A model generated the notes under the pieces. It searched no databases and had not been told where the DNA came from. It saw only the letters and a program-made list of their open reading frames with translations. This document shows, piece by piece, positions 35,124 through 44,638 of a stretch of 64,000 bases of DNA. Source of the DNA: CALBPI01 sp038531945 (GTDB lineage Bacteria > Pseudomonadota > Gammaproteobacteria > Steroidobacterales > Woeseiaceae); assembly GCA_038531945.1 (NCBI GenBank), contig JBCBBH010000005.1, forward strand, positions 62,001 to 126,000. The letters run 5' to 3'. The translations under genes were made by a program, and so were the position numbers. Each line of letters begins with the position of its first letter. Position 1 is the stretch's first letter.

Positions 35124-35468
35124 ATGGATGAGAACTTAGAAAACACGCTGTCGGTGTATTCAAGCGGTTTGGTCGGATTGATCGTGACCGCTATCCACTT
35201 TGGGCTATCCAGGCTTGCCGCTCGATTCCAGGAATTGTTTAGCGGGTTCGGTGCGGAACTGCCGTTCCTGACGCGGATGTTGATGGTTGACTCGCTCTAT
35301 TTCTGGGTCATCCCCGTAACGCTTTGCGGTATTTTGGTGGCGCACCAACTGGGCTGGGTTAGTCGATCCGTTGCGATCATCGCCAATTGGGTCGGTACGG
35401 TCGGCAGTATGATTGTTGCGTTGTTCGGATTGTATCTGCCGATTTTCAAAATGGGAGCTGTGGTCTGA
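35124..35468 (+). CDS. Hypothetical membrane protein
   Basis: 114 residues from the ATG at 35124, with a frame open back to 35085. It has three hydrophobic helices ('LVGLIVTAIHFGLSRLAARF', 'VIPVTLCGILVAHQLGW', 'VGTVGSMIVALFGLYLPIF'). Its TGA shares one base with the next gene's ATG. This supports translational coupling. The helix arrangement suggests a small helical bundle in the inner membrane; no family is recognised. Confidence 0.58.
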   Translation: MDENLENTLSVYSSGLVGLIVTAIHFGLSRLAARFQELFSGFGAELPFLTRMLMVDSLYFWVIPVTLCGILVAHQLGWVSRSVAIIANWVGTVGSMIVALFGLYLPIFKMGAVV

Positions 35469-36031
35469 TGGATTCCAATGCACCGCAGCGTCGCGGAAAC
35501 CCACTCACGATACCTCTATGGATTATTGCAATATGCCTTTCCATTCAGGTGGGACTCGAGGTGTTTCTGTGGATCAATCCGAACCACTTTCGCGATCAGG
35601 CTTCGCAGCAGCTGTTGGAAAATTTCGGCGATCAGCTTGAATCCAGCAGTGGGTTAGATTTCTCCTTTCCCGCAGTCGATGTCGTGCGTGAATATTCCGA
35701 CAACTTCAATAGTCTGTCGATCGAGGAGCAAGTCAAGCGAGCCTCTGTTGTCGGGGTGGCGCTCATTGAGATCGATGATGGCAAGATCGAAGGGGTCGTC
35801 TCGGAGATTTTCAAACAAGCGGTTGGTGCCGACCTGGATACCGAAGTGGGTGAACGACTTCCTGCGCTTCAGCAACCCTATAACGACCAGCTCACCTACG
35901 GCGACGCAATCGTTTTCTTCATGACCGGCACGCCACCTGCGTTCCGTCGCGGCATCTCAGTCTTTGACGGCAAGTTGGTTCTTCAGGATGGACTGACCCT
36001 GGAGGACGTTCGCAGAATAGCGATCGAGTGA
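35468..36031 (+). CDS. Hypothetical single-pass membrane protein
   Basis: 187 residues starting at the ATG that overlaps the preceding stop (TGATG). A membrane helix near 15-37 ('LTIPLWIIAICLSIQVGLEV') is followed by a soluble alpha/beta domain with acidic helices. No recognised motif. It is the last gene of the three-gene membrane cluster. The 35387 start is rejected because it only extends into the previous gene. Confidence 0.58.
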   Translation: MDSNAPQRRGNPLTIPLWIIAICLSIQVGLEVFLWINPNHFRDQASQQLLENFGDQLESSSGLDFSFPAVDVVREYSDNFNSLSIEEQVKRASVVGVALIEIDDGKIEGVVSEIFKQAVGADLDTEVGERLPALQQPYNDQLTYGDAIVFFMTGTPPAFRRGISVFDGKLVLQDGLTLEDVRRIAIE

Positions 36032-36095
36032 CTTAAGCCGGTGAATTGAACTTCGTCGCGCTTCGTACGCCGTGGCACTAGTTTAAACTCAAGAC

Positions 36096-36692
36096 GTGAC
36101 TCGCACAGCGAAACATAAGCTTCAGTACTTTGTTGCGACCTTGGGCTATTTTTCGGTTGCTGGACTACTGATCTGGTGGATTGAACCAACGCCTGTTGCT
36201 CTAATCGGGATAGGTCTCGTGTTGCTAGGCCGTGGGCGTATATCCGGCATCCTTTATCGCGATCTGTTCACCAGCCGAAGGCTGTTGGAGTCTGGTGACT
36301 TTGAAAACAGCATTGTGGCGTCCGAAAGGTTTATCGAACGCGCGAACGCCAAACCCAGGTTGCGCAAGGTAGGTCTATGGAAAGGTGGGATATACACTCG
36401 CGATGCTATTGCGATGGCCACGAACAATATCGGCGCTGCCTACCTGGAACTGGGTGAGCTGGAACTTGCCGAACGTGCGTTACATGAAGCGCTGGAGATG
36501 GATCCTGAGTACCCGTTGCCACATTGGAATCTCGCGATGGTGGCTCAACTGCGCGGTGATGAGATGAAAACAGAAGAGCATCTCAGAATCGGACGCGATC
36601 TGGGTTTCGCGAACGCGACGTCTGATCACTTGATTCGGCGTGCAGCATCTGTGCTGGCGCGAATCGAAGGGCGGAGAGAAGCGAGTGAGTGA
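36096..36692 (+). CDS. TPR-repeat membrane protein
   Basis: 198 residues from a GTG at 36096. Two short N-terminal membrane helices are followed by tetratricopeptide-like helices: 'AMATNNIGAAYLELGELELAERALHEALEMDPEYPLP' has the classic TPR spacing of Ala/Gly and Pro. It probably acts as a protein-binding adaptor at the inner membrane. It is unlinked to the pullulanase that follows 240 bases later. Confidence 0.72.
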   Translation: MTRTAKHKLQYFVATLGYFSVAGLLIWWIEPTPVALIGIGLVLLGRGRISGILYRDLFTSRRLLESGDFENSIVASERFIERANAKPRLRKVGLWKGGIYTRDAIAMATNNIGAAYLELGELELAERALHEALEMDPEYPLPHWNLAMVAQLRGDEMKTEEHLRIGRDLGFANATSDHLIRRAASVLARIEGRREASE

Positions 36693-36932
36693 TGCCATTC
36701 GAAAACAAGCGGTCATGACGATCGTTGCCGGTAGACCCAAATCATAGCGTTTAACCACCCCACAACTCGCTCGAGTTGGCTCCGACACCGGCTTTTTCGC
36801 CTGTACGCATTAATTCGAATTTCGCGAGCTTTTCATCGCCCGCCATGAATACGAATTCAGTGCATTGACTCCATCTGTGGTCGTCCCCTACCGTTTTTGT
36901 GGGGATTCAATTGCATTGTCCGGGGGGACGAC

Positions 36933-39900
36933 ATGCCATCAGCGACGGCTCTTTTTTCACGGGGCGTTAGCCTCATTTGCTTGGTAATCCTTGCGACGAC
37001 CGCCGCCTTTGCGCAGGACTCGGACAGTCCGAGTGGCGTTGCGCTGGTTGGGAGTCTGCAATCCGAGTTATCGGGCGACGGATGCGGTGATTGGCAACCC
37101 GAATGTCCACTGACCGAGTTGAACAACGTCCCCGGCACCACGCTTTGGCAAGCGACTTTCACAGTGCCAGCTGGATTCTGGGAATGGAAAGTCGCGTTGA
37201 ATGACTCGTGGGATGAAAACTACGGCGACGGCGACGGTAATTTTCAACTCGATCTCACCGAGTCGCGTGACATCACGTTTATCTACGACGACTCAGACAA
37301 CTCGATCGAACCTGCGCTGGTGACGGTTGCGGGCAGCCTGCAGTCCGAGTTGGGCTGTCCGGGTGACTGGCAGCCGAACTGTAGCGCGACGTTCCTGACA
37401 TACGACGCGGAAGATACCGTCTGGCAAGGCACCTTCAACGTTCCGGCCGGCGACTGGGAATACAAAGCGCCGCTCAACGGCTCGTGGACCGAAAACTACG
37501 GGGTCAACGCCGAGCGCAACGGTGGCAACATCGCGTTGGGCCTGGATGCGCCGACCGATGTTAAGTTCTATTTCGAACGCGGCACCAATTGGATCACTAG
37601 TAACCAGAACTCTGTTATCGCATCGCTGCCAGGGAGTTTCCAATCCGAACTGGGGTGCTCGGGTGACTGGCAGCCTTGGTGCCTGCGTTCGTGGCTGCAG
37701 GACCCGGACGGCGACGGACTATATACATTCGCAACGCGCGATATCCCGGCCGGGAACTACGAGTTCAAAGTGGCACATGACGAAGACTGGGCAGAAAACT
37801 ACGGTGCGGGAGGCGTGCAAAACGGCGCCAACATACCACTGACGGTTCCGAACGATGGCGATCTTGTAGTGTTTACCTACGATCCGGTGACGCATATCGT
37901 TGAGGTGGGTGGAGAGCTGCCGCGCGGCAACATCGACGAGGCACGGGCTCACTGGCTCGCGCCGGGTGTATTTGCGTGGCCGATCGCGGATGGCAACACA
38001 GTGTCGTTGCACTATAGCGCGAACGCTGAACTCTCGATTACGAGCGACGGTCTGGTCGGTGCGGACGCGGCCATCCCCCTGACTCGTGATGGCGTGGTTG
38101 ACGGTGCGATCGCGGAAAAGTTTCGCCACCTCGCAGGCATGCCCGTTTACCGGCTCAGTGACGCCCACCTGGCCGATGTCCCTGGCATTCTGAAGACGCA
38201 GTTTGCGCTCGCTGCAACCGATGGTAACGGCGTGCCGGTCGACGCAACCGGCGTACAGCACCCCGGTGTTTTGGATGCGTTGTACAGCTATGACGGCGAA
38301 CTGGGTGTGAGCTTTGACGAAGGTGCGCCGACGATAAGATTGTGGGCGCCGACGGCGCGTGCGGTGACGCTGCATTTATTCAACAGCTCGGACAACTCGG
38401 CGCCAGCAACGTTGATTGTTCCGATGACCGAGGATCCGACTACGGGAACGTACACTGCCGCGGGCAGTGCGTCGTGGGATCGTATGTACTACCTGTTCGA
38501 GGTTGAAGTATTCGCCCGCTTCTCCGGCGAGGTCGAGACATTCATGGTCACCGATCCTTATTCGCTGAGCCTGTCTATGGACAGTCGGCGATCACAAATC
38601 GTTAACCTCGATGACGGGGATCTCAGACCGAGTGGATGGAAAAAACTGAGAAAGCCGGCGCTACGTGCACCGGAGGATATTGCGATTTACGAGTTGCACG
38701 TACGCGACTTTAGTATTCACGACGAGTCTGTGCCGGATACGTTAAAGGGAACATTCGGTGCGTTCGCCATTAAGCGAACTCACGGCATTCGCCATCTTCG
38801 TCGATTGTCGCGATCCGGTCTGTCACATGTGCATCTGCTTCCGGCGTTCGATTGCGCAACCATTCCGGAAGACCGGAGCACACATGCAGATCCTGGCGAC
38901 CTCTCTGTGTACGCTCCGAACGGTGAGGAGCAACAGGCAGCAGTCGATGCGATTCGTGATCAGGACGGATTCAATTGGTGCTATGACCCCTTCCACTACA
39001 CAGTGCCGGAGGGGAGCTACGCAACCGACGCGGACGGTCCGGCACGCATTCTCGAGTTTCGCAAAATGGTCGCCGGCCTGAACCGTTTGGGTCTGCGCAC
39101 AGTAATGGATGTCGTGTACAACCACACGAGCGGCAGTCAGGGTGGCGATAAGTCTGTGCTCGACAAGGTCGTTCCGGGCTACTACCACCGACTCAACGAC
39201 GCAGGGTATATCGAGACATCGACGTGCTGCGCCAATACGGCGACTGAGCACTACATGATGGAAAAGTTGATGTTGGATTCTCTTCGGGTATGGGCGGAGG
39301 ACTACAAGGTCGACGGATTCCGCTTTGATTTGATGGGACATCACACCAAAGCGAACATCGAGAATGCGCGCGACATGCTGCAGTCGTTGATTCTTGAAGA
39401 CAACGGTGTGGATGGCGAAGCGATCTATCTCTACGGCGAGGGCTGGAACTTTGGCGAGGTCGCCAACGATGCGCGTTTCGAGCAGGCCACTCAAGCCAAC
39501 ATGGGCAGGCAAACGGGCGTCGGATCGTTCAACGATCGAATGCGTGATGCCGTGCGCGGAGGCGGGCCATTCGATTCGGGCGAAGACCACGTCCGACGCC
39601 AGGGGTTCATTAACGGGCTGTATACCGATCCCAACGCTCTCAACAGTGGCAGCGCCGGAGAACGCGATGAACTGTTGCGTCTGACCGACTGGATTCGACT
39701 CGGCCTGGCTGGAACCCTCGCAGATTTCGAATTCGAAGATCGTTTCGGCAATGTCGTGCAAGGACGCGACATCGACTACTTTGGCTCTCCGGGTGCCGGT
39801 TACACGAGTGATCCGCAGGAGATCATCAACTATGCCGCTGCCCACGATAACGAGACGCTGTTCGATATCAGTCAGTACAAGTTGCCTTTGGCAACCAGCA

Positions 39901-40541
39901 CGGACGATCGTATCCGCGTTTTGAATCTGGCCAATAGCATTGTTGCCCTAAGTCAGGGTGTGCCTCTGTTCCATGCCGGTCAGGATATTGCGCGCTCCAA
40001 GTCGTTAGACCGAAATAGCTTCAACTCCGGTGACTGGTTCAATTTTGTTGACTGGTCCTACACGGAGAACGGTTGGGGACGTGGCTTGCCACCGTTTGGC
40101 GATAACCAGGCTAACTGGGAGGAGCAATCCGAACTGCTCGGCTATCCCGCGTTGTCCCAGTTGACCTCGCGTGAAATCACCCGCGCATCTGAGCATATGC
40201 ATGAGATGCTGAAAATTCGAATGAGCTCTCCGTTGTTCCGTCTTCAAACCGGAGCGTCGGTCATGCAACAGCTTCGTTTTCACAACACGGGGCCGGATCA
40301 GATACCCGGATTGATTGTCATGAGCTTGGACGATTCCGACGGCACCGCGGTTGTTGTGGTCTTCAATGCGTCCACCGCCGAACATACGGTGCCAACGGCG
40401 ACTTCTGATGGGCGTCAATTTCGACTGCATCCGGTGCTGAAGAAATCGCGGGACCGCGTGGTACGATCGTCGCGATTCGATCGCGATGCGCAGACACTGA
40501 CGGTGCCGGCTCGCACAACAGCAGTTTTCGTCGCGGACTGA
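36933..40541 (+). CDS. Secreted pullulanase (GH13) with three tandem N-terminal X25-like domains
   Basis: 1202 residues from the ATG at 36933, preceded by 'cggggggacg'. A signal peptide (about 1-27) is followed by three similar domains near 36-125, 130-225 and 228-330, each opening 'GSLQSEL' or 'GSFQSEL' and closing 'W-x-ENYG'. Pullulanase N2 and CBM48 regions then precede a GH13 barrel. The catalytic Asp, Glu and Asp are visible at about 799 ('GFRFDLMG'), 836 ('YGEGWN') and 972 ('HDNET'). The type I pullulanase motif YNWGYDP reads FNWCYDP here (680-686). It should debranch alpha-1,6 links in pullulan, starch or glycogen outside the cytoplasm. A strong terminator follows. Confidence 0.93.
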   Translation: MPSATALFSRGVSLICLVILATTAAFAQDSDSPSGVALVGSLQSELSGDGCGDWQPECPLTELNNVPGTTLWQATFTVPAGFWEWKVALNDSWDENYGDGDGNFQLDLTESRDITFIYDDSDNSIEPALVTVAGSLQSELGCPGDWQPNCSATFLTYDAEDTVWQGTFNVPAGDWEYKAPLNGSWTENYGVNAERNGGNIALGLDAPTDVKFYFERGTNWITSNQNSVIASLPGSFQSELGCSGDWQPWCLRSWLQDPDGDGLYTFATRDIPAGNYEFKVAHDEDWAENYGAGGVQNGANIPLTVPNDGDLVVFTYDPVTHIVEVGGELPRGNIDEARAHWLAPGVFAWPIADGNTVSLHYSANAELSITSDGLVGADAAIPLTRDGVVDGAIAEKFRHLAGMPVYRLSDAHLADVPGILKTQFALAATDGNGVPVDATGVQHPGVLDALYSYDGELGVSFDEGAPTIRLWAPTARAVTLHLFNSSDNSAPATLIVPMTEDPTTGTYTAAGSASWDRMYYLFEVEVFARFSGEVETFMVTDPYSLSLSMDSRRSQIVNLDDGDLRPSGWKKLRKPALRAPEDIAIYELHVRDFSIHDESVPDTLKGTFGAFAIKRTHGIRHLRRLSRSGLSHVHLLPAFDCATIPEDRSTHADPGDLSVYAPNGEEQQAAVDAIRDQDGFNWCYDPFHYTVPEGSYATDADGPARILEFRKMVAGLNRLGLRTVMDVVYNHTSGSQGGDKSVLDKVVPGYYHRLNDAGYIETSTCCANTATEHYMMEKLMLDSLRVWAEDYKVDGFRFDLMGHHTKANIENARDMLQSLILEDNGVDGEAIYLYGEGWNFGEVANDARFEQATQANMGRQTGVGSFNDRMRDAVRGGGPFDSGEDHVRRQGFINGLYTDPNALNSGSAGERDELLRLTDWIRLGLAGTLADFEFEDRFGNVVQGRDIDYFGSPGAGYTSDPQEIINYAAAHDNETLFDISQYKLPLATSTDDRIRVLNLANSIVALSQGVPLFHAGQDIARSKSLDRNSFNSGDWFNFVDWSYTENGWGRGLPPFGDNQANWEEQSELLGYPALSQLTSREITRASEHMHEMLKIRMSSPLFRLQTGASVMQQLRFHNTGPDQIPGLIVMSLDDSDGTAVVVVFNASTAEHTVPTATSDGRQFRLHPVLKKSRDRVVRSSRFDRDAQTLTVPARTTAVFVAD

Positions 40542-40566
40542 TACCCCCTTCGGCTGGCGACGAATC

Positions 40567-40616
40567 TCGACCACGGGCAGCAGAGTAAAATCTACTGCCC
40601 GTGGTCGATTTTTTTT
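40567..40616 (+). terminator. Intrinsic terminator after the pullulanase gene
   Basis: A perfect 14-bp stem (40567-40580 with 40595-40608) and a 14-nt loop are followed by eight T (40609-40616), 26 bases after the stop codon. It is the strongest terminator in the window. From there to 40849 there are about 230 bases in which I see no gene. Confidence 0.95.
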
Positions 40617-40849
40617 CTTCCCGCCAGCCATCTGAGTCGCCACTCGTACCGTTGAAATCAATGCCGAGTCGATGCGTCAACATCGCACATAAGAACACAA
40701 AAGAGTTATTACGCACTTCTGTGCTACCGTGTATTTCTCGAAAAAAAAGACTTGTGCACCTCGCTCGCCGAGAAGCTGTCATCCCTCGGTATTTATTTTC
40801 CGCGTTAGGTCGAAGTGGCTGAAGTCTCACAAGGAGAGGAAGAAAAACG

Positions 40850-41329
40850 ATGGTGGGAAATGACAATCCGTACAACACGCCCGAAGCCGATCTAAGTTCG
40901 CCTACGCGCGAGGATGCTATAGCGGTTTACTCACCCAATCAGGTGTCCATCGGCACATTCCTGGCGGGTCCACTTGCCGCGGTTTATTTCTTGCACTCCA
41001 ACTACATGGCGTTGCAGAAGCAGGAGCTTGCAGCGCGAACCATTCCTCTGGGCGTGCTTTTCACGATCGTGCTCATTGCATTGTTGCCGTTTGTTCCAGA
41101 GGGCTTCCCCAACATTGTTATCCCTCTTGCTTATGGATTGGCAGTAAAAGCAATTGTTGATCGAACGCAGTTCACGACGGATGATATTGAAGCGAATCCC
41201 AATTACCGTCGAATATCGACCTGGAAGGTGGCTGGCATTTGTGTGGTCGCCCTGATCTTGTTCTTTATCGTTATGATTCCGGTCCTCTTGATTCTCGACG
41301 GTCTAGGCGTCGTAAAAATACTGGACTGA
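40850..41329 (+). CDS. Membrane protein with N-terminal NPYxTPEA motif
   Basis: 159 residues. The N-terminal tail 'DNPYNTPEADLSSP' is the NPYxxPxA(D/E)L-type tag seen before many small gammaproteobacterial membrane proteins. Four hydrophobic helices follow ('VSIGTFLAGPLAAVYFL', 'LGVLFTIVLIALLPFV', 'IVIPLAYGLAVKAIV', 'VAGICVVALILFFIVMIP'). No transport motif is seen. The ATG follows 'aaggagaggaag', an excellent ribosome binding site. The function is unknown. Confidence 0.7.
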   Translation: MVGNDNPYNTPEADLSSPTREDAIAVYSPNQVSIGTFLAGPLAAVYFLHSNYMALQKQELAARTIPLGVLFTIVLIALLPFVPEGFPNIVIPLAYGLAVKAIVDRTQFTTDDIEANPNYRRISTWKVAGICVVALILFFIVMIPVLLILDGLGVVKILD

Positions 41330-41612
41330 CGAACGCCGTTAGTAGGTTCGCTCAGGGGCACGGAATAGTCTCAATAATGAGATTTTTGATGGTAGGGAAC
41401 GCATAGCGTTCTACTTTATTCGATCGAGTTTCGTAGATAAGCCGACAGTCGAGGCACTGCCTCTCCGCAAGGCTCGTTTTAACCGCTGTTTTAACCTCTG
41501 GTTGAGATTCAGGCGGGACCCGCGACGTTTGACGGTAGCCGAAGCACTGTTGTTTAGTCGTGCCTTCTACAAGTGGAATGGGTCTTGGAGGTCTGTATGG
41601 TGGTGTCAGTCG

Positions 41613-41882
41613 ATGATATTCAGATCTGAAAACCACGCCTGGGAAGCAACGCTCGATCTGGTTGCTAGCATCATTTGTGGGTATCTCTCTTTCCTCTGGT
41701 TCACCGAGTATAAGAATTGCGACGTTGGTGGTCTCAGGAATCAGTGGTTTTTCGATATCGCGGTGCGTATCTGCACTCGGTCAGGTTCCGAGACTGTGGG
41801 GCTCTTTCTCGCGGGGATCGCCATTGCGTTTTTGATTGCTTCAATGTGGCTTTACAGGAAGGCCGCCAAAAACAAACGTTAA
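41613..41882 (+). CDS. Small hypothetical membrane protein
   Basis: 89 residues from the ATG at 41613, with two membrane helices ('ATLDLVASIICGYLSFLWF' and 'TVGLFLAGIAIAFLIASMWL') and cysteines in the loop between them. The frame is open upstream to 41502 but without coding character. I chose the ATG because the first hydrophobic helix follows directly. No family is recognised. Confidence 0.5.
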   Translation: MIFRSENHAWEATLDLVASIICGYLSFLWFTEYKNCDVGGLRNQWFFDIAVRICTRSGSETVGLFLAGIAIAFLIASMWLYRKAAKNKR

Positions 41883-41988
41883 TGCCAGCGTAGGTCGACT
41901 GAGAACCGGATTGCATTTCGAGGGAAATACGGGTTAGATCATTTTCCACTCGTTAGAGATCGCGAAGTAACTTAGGCGGAGTCTAGGC

Positions 41989-42213
41989 ATGCAAAACACG
42001 TCACCGGATGGCACGCCCGACGGATTTTTTGTGCAGCTTCTGAAAGGCATCCTCGGCTCTATTGTCCAGGCGATCGTTGCATTCGCTGTGGGAACGGGCG
42101 CGGCAGCCGTCGCATGCTGGTACTACGGTCTGCCGTGGATCCTCTCGCTGGGTGGGGGCTTCATCGTTTTGGCGTTATGGCTGGCATTAACGACGGACAG
42201 TATTTTTGATTAG
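41989..42213 (+). CDS. Small hypothetical membrane protein
   Basis: 74 residues. A polar N-terminus ('MQNTSPDGTPDGFFV') is followed by two membrane helices ('IVQAIVAFAVGTGAAAVACW' and 'LSLGGGFIVLALWLALTT'). The start follows 'aggcggagtctagg'. No family is recognised. It sits 150 bases before katG, without an obvious shared role. Confidence 0.55.
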   Translation: MQNTSPDGTPDGFFVQLLKGILGSIVQAIVAFAVGTGAAAVACWYYGLPWILSLGGGFIVLALWLALTTDSIFD

Positions 42214-42309
42214 CTACAAGCAGGCCGGCATTGAGCATGTCGGCTCCGACTCAAGCTGAGCAACCCCAATCGGCACCCTCAATCACCCGCATTCAGCCAA
42301 TCCATTAGA

Positions 42310-42319
42310 CGACTAGTCG
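42310..42319. promoter_or_regulatory. Palindrome CGACTAGTCG upstream of katG
   Basis: A perfect 10-bp palindrome, with a further G:C pair outside one mismatch (42308/42321), 45 bases before the katG start. It is well placed for a regulator of the peroxidase, but matches no OxyR or Fur site that I recognise. Confidence 0.3.
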
Positions 42320-42363
42320 ACAATCGCCTTTAATGATCCCATCAACGGACCTGGAGATCTCTC

Positions 42364-44526
42364 ATGAGCGACGTCAGCAAATGCCCTGTGATGCACGGCG
42401 GTAACACGACCGCTGCCAAACCTGTCACCAAGTGGTGGCCGAAGTCACTGAATCTGGACATCCTCCATCAGAAGGGCGCGCGCGTCGATCCGATGGATGA
42501 GGACTTCAACTATCGTGATGCGGTGAGGTCGCTGGACTTCGACGCCGTCAAGGCTGACGTCAAGGCGTTGCTGACTGACAGTCAGTCGTGGTGGCCTGCC
42601 GACTGGGGTCACTACGGCGGTTTGATGATTCGCCTCGCGTGGCACTCGGCTGGTACTTATCGAATTCACGATGGCCGCGGCGGAGGTGCCGGTGGCAACA
42701 TTCGGTTCGCGCCGCTGAACTCATGGCCGGATAACGCCAGTCTCGACAAGGCGCGTCGCTTGTTGTGGCCAGTAAAGAAGAAGTACGGCAACGCGTTGTC
42801 GTGGGCGGATCTCATTCTGCTGTCGGGAACCGTCGCGTACGAAGCGATGGGGCTGAAGACCTTCGGGTTCGGTTTTGGTCGCGAAGATATTTGGGGCCCT
42901 GAAACGGACGTGAACTGGGGTGCTGAAGAGGAGTTTCTCGCACCCAGCGAAAACCGTTATGACGATGTGACCGACGCGACGACGCTGCACAACCCGCTGG
43001 CGGCTGTTCACATGGGCCTGATCTATGTGAATCCGGAAGGGATCAACGGCCAACCGAATCCGGCAAATACTGCGCTACACGTTCGCGAGACGTTCGCTCG
43101 TATGGCGATGAATGATAAAGAGACCGCGGCACTGACGTGCGGTGGCCATACCGTGGGCAAGGCGCACGGAGGTGGCGCGGGTGACAACGTTGGTGCTGAG
43201 CCGGAAGGTGCATCGATCGAGGACCAGGGATTCGGTTGGAAGAACGACGACCACAACGGTCAGGCGAATCGCGCGTTCACCTCAGGGATTGAAGGTGCGT
43301 GGACGCAGGAACCGCTCAAGTTCGATATGGGTTACTTCAAGCTGCTATTCGGTTACGAATGGGAGCTGCGCAAGTCGCCTGCTGGAGCCTGGCAGTGGGA
43401 GCCGATCGACATCGCGGAAGAAGACCTGCCGCAAGATCCGTCGGATCCGAGCAAGAAAGCACGGGCGATCATGACCGACGCCGATATGGCGATGAAGATC
43501 GATCCGGTCTATCGCGAAATTTGCGAACGCTTCATGAACGACGAAGACTACTTCCGCGATACCTTCGCGCGTGCATGGTTCAAGCTGACGCACCGTGACA
43601 TGGGGCCACGAGTTAACTATCTCGGGCCAGACGTGCCGAGCGAGGATTTGGTCTGGCAGGATCCTGTTCCAGCCGGTCGCAGTGACTACGATGTTGCTGC
43701 CGTGAAAGCAAAGATCGCCGAGAGCGGCTTGAGTGTTCAGGATCTGGTCGCGATGGCCTGGGATAGTGCGCGCACGTTCCGAGGCTCCGATCGTCGTGGC
43801 GGCGCAAATGGTGCTCGCATCCGACTGGCACCTCAGCGCCAGTGGGAAGCGAACGAACCAGCGCGTCTTGAACGCGTGCTGTCGGTACTTGAGCCGATTG
43901 CGGAAGCAGCGGGAGTTTCCGTCGCAGACACCATCGTGCTCGGGGGTGTTGTCGGACTAGAGAAAGCGATTTCTGCGGCGGGTTCCGACGCGGTCGTACC
44001 TTTCAGCCCGGGGCGAGGCGACGCAACCGAAGCGCAAACGGACGCCGATTCGTTCGACGTGTTGCGGCCGGTCGCAGACGGCTTCCGAAACTACCAGCAG
44101 GAGCAGTTCGCGGTGAGTCCCGAAGAGTTGTTGCTGGATCGTGCGCAACTGCTCGGATTGACGGCTCGTGAGATGACCGTGCTGGTTGGCGGGCTGCGCG
44201 TTCTCGGCGTGAACTACGCGGGTTCAAAACATGGCGTGTTCACGGATCGCGTTGGTGCGTTGACCACCGACTTCTTCGATGTCCTGACGGACATGCGCTA
44301 CAGCTGGCACAAAGCGGAGGGTGACGCATACGAGTTACGAGATCGCGAGAGCGGCAAGGTCGTGTATACCGCGACGAGTGCGGATCTCGTCTTCGGTTCA
44401 AACTCAATCCTTCGCGCATACGCTGAAGTCTATGCGCAAGACGATAACCAGGAGAAATTTGTTCGTGATTTCGTGTCTGCGTGGACCAAAGTCATGAACG
44501 CTGATCGCTTCGACCTACGGGTCTAG
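42364..44526 (+). CDS. katG: Catalase-peroxidase
   Basis: 720 residues, the usual length. The distal active site 'IRLAWHSAGTYRIHDGRGG' (Arg, Trp and His) and the proximal haem-ligand motif 'CGGHTVGKAHGGG' are intact. The Trp-Tyr-Met cross-link partners are present: Trp in the first motif, Tyr in 'HMGLIYVNPEG' and Met in 'RMAMNDKETAAL'. A second, non-catalytic peroxidase-like half ends with 'WTKVMNADRFDLRV'. It degrades H2O2 and organic peroxides in the cytoplasm. It appears monocistronic, followed by a 15-bp hairpin. A palindrome lies 45 bases before the start. Confidence 0.98.
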   Translation: MSDVSKCPVMHGGNTTAAKPVTKWWPKSLNLDILHQKGARVDPMDEDFNYRDAVRSLDFDAVKADVKALLTDSQSWWPADWGHYGGLMIRLAWHSAGTYRIHDGRGGGAGGNIRFAPLNSWPDNASLDKARRLLWPVKKKYGNALSWADLILLSGTVAYEAMGLKTFGFGFGREDIWGPETDVNWGAEEEFLAPSENRYDDVTDATTLHNPLAAVHMGLIYVNPEGINGQPNPANTALHVRETFARMAMNDKETAALTCGGHTVGKAHGGGAGDNVGAEPEGASIEDQGFGWKNDDHNGQANRAFTSGIEGAWTQEPLKFDMGYFKLLFGYEWELRKSPAGAWQWEPIDIAEEDLPQDPSDPSKKARAIMTDADMAMKIDPVYREICERFMNDEDYFRDTFARAWFKLTHRDMGPRVNYLGPDVPSEDLVWQDPVPAGRSDYDVAAVKAKIAESGLSVQDLVAMAWDSARTFRGSDRRGGANGARIRLAPQRQWEANEPARLERVLSVLEPIAEAAGVSVADTIVLGGVVGLEKAISAAGSDAVVPFSPGRGDATEAQTDADSFDVLRPVADGFRNYQQEQFAVSPEELLLDRAQLLGLTAREMTVLVGGLRVLGVNYAGSKHGVFTDRVGALTTDFFDVLTDMRYSWHKAEGDAYELRDRESGKVVYTATSADLVFGSNSILRAYAEVYAQDDNQEKFVRDFVSAWTKVMNADRFDLRV

Positions 44527-44533
44527 GCGGCAA

Positions 44534-44572
44534 GCAAGCTGCGGTGGCGCGGGTGAAGCCACCGCAGCTTGC
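44534..44572. terminator. 15-bp hairpin after katG
   Basis: A perfect 15-bp stem (44534-44548 with 44558-44572) and a 9-nt loop start 8 bases after the katG stop. There is no T-run on either strand, so it may protect the mRNA end or help stop transcription with another factor rather than act as a standard intrinsic terminator. Confidence 0.6.
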
Positions 44573-44638
44573 GTCGCTTGCTTCACCATCACGTGCGCAC
44601 CCGGGGCAGTTGGATGGAACGTGCGTTAGCATGGTGAC

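Noticed and set aside
36897..36932. Upstream ATG of the pullulanase at 36897
   Set aside because: The ATG at 36933 has a strong ribosome binding site and begins the signal peptide directly.
38823..39845. 340-codon minus-strand frame inside the pullulanase gene
   Set aside because: The sense strand encodes the catalytic barrel with all active-site motifs; the antisense protein shows no domain.
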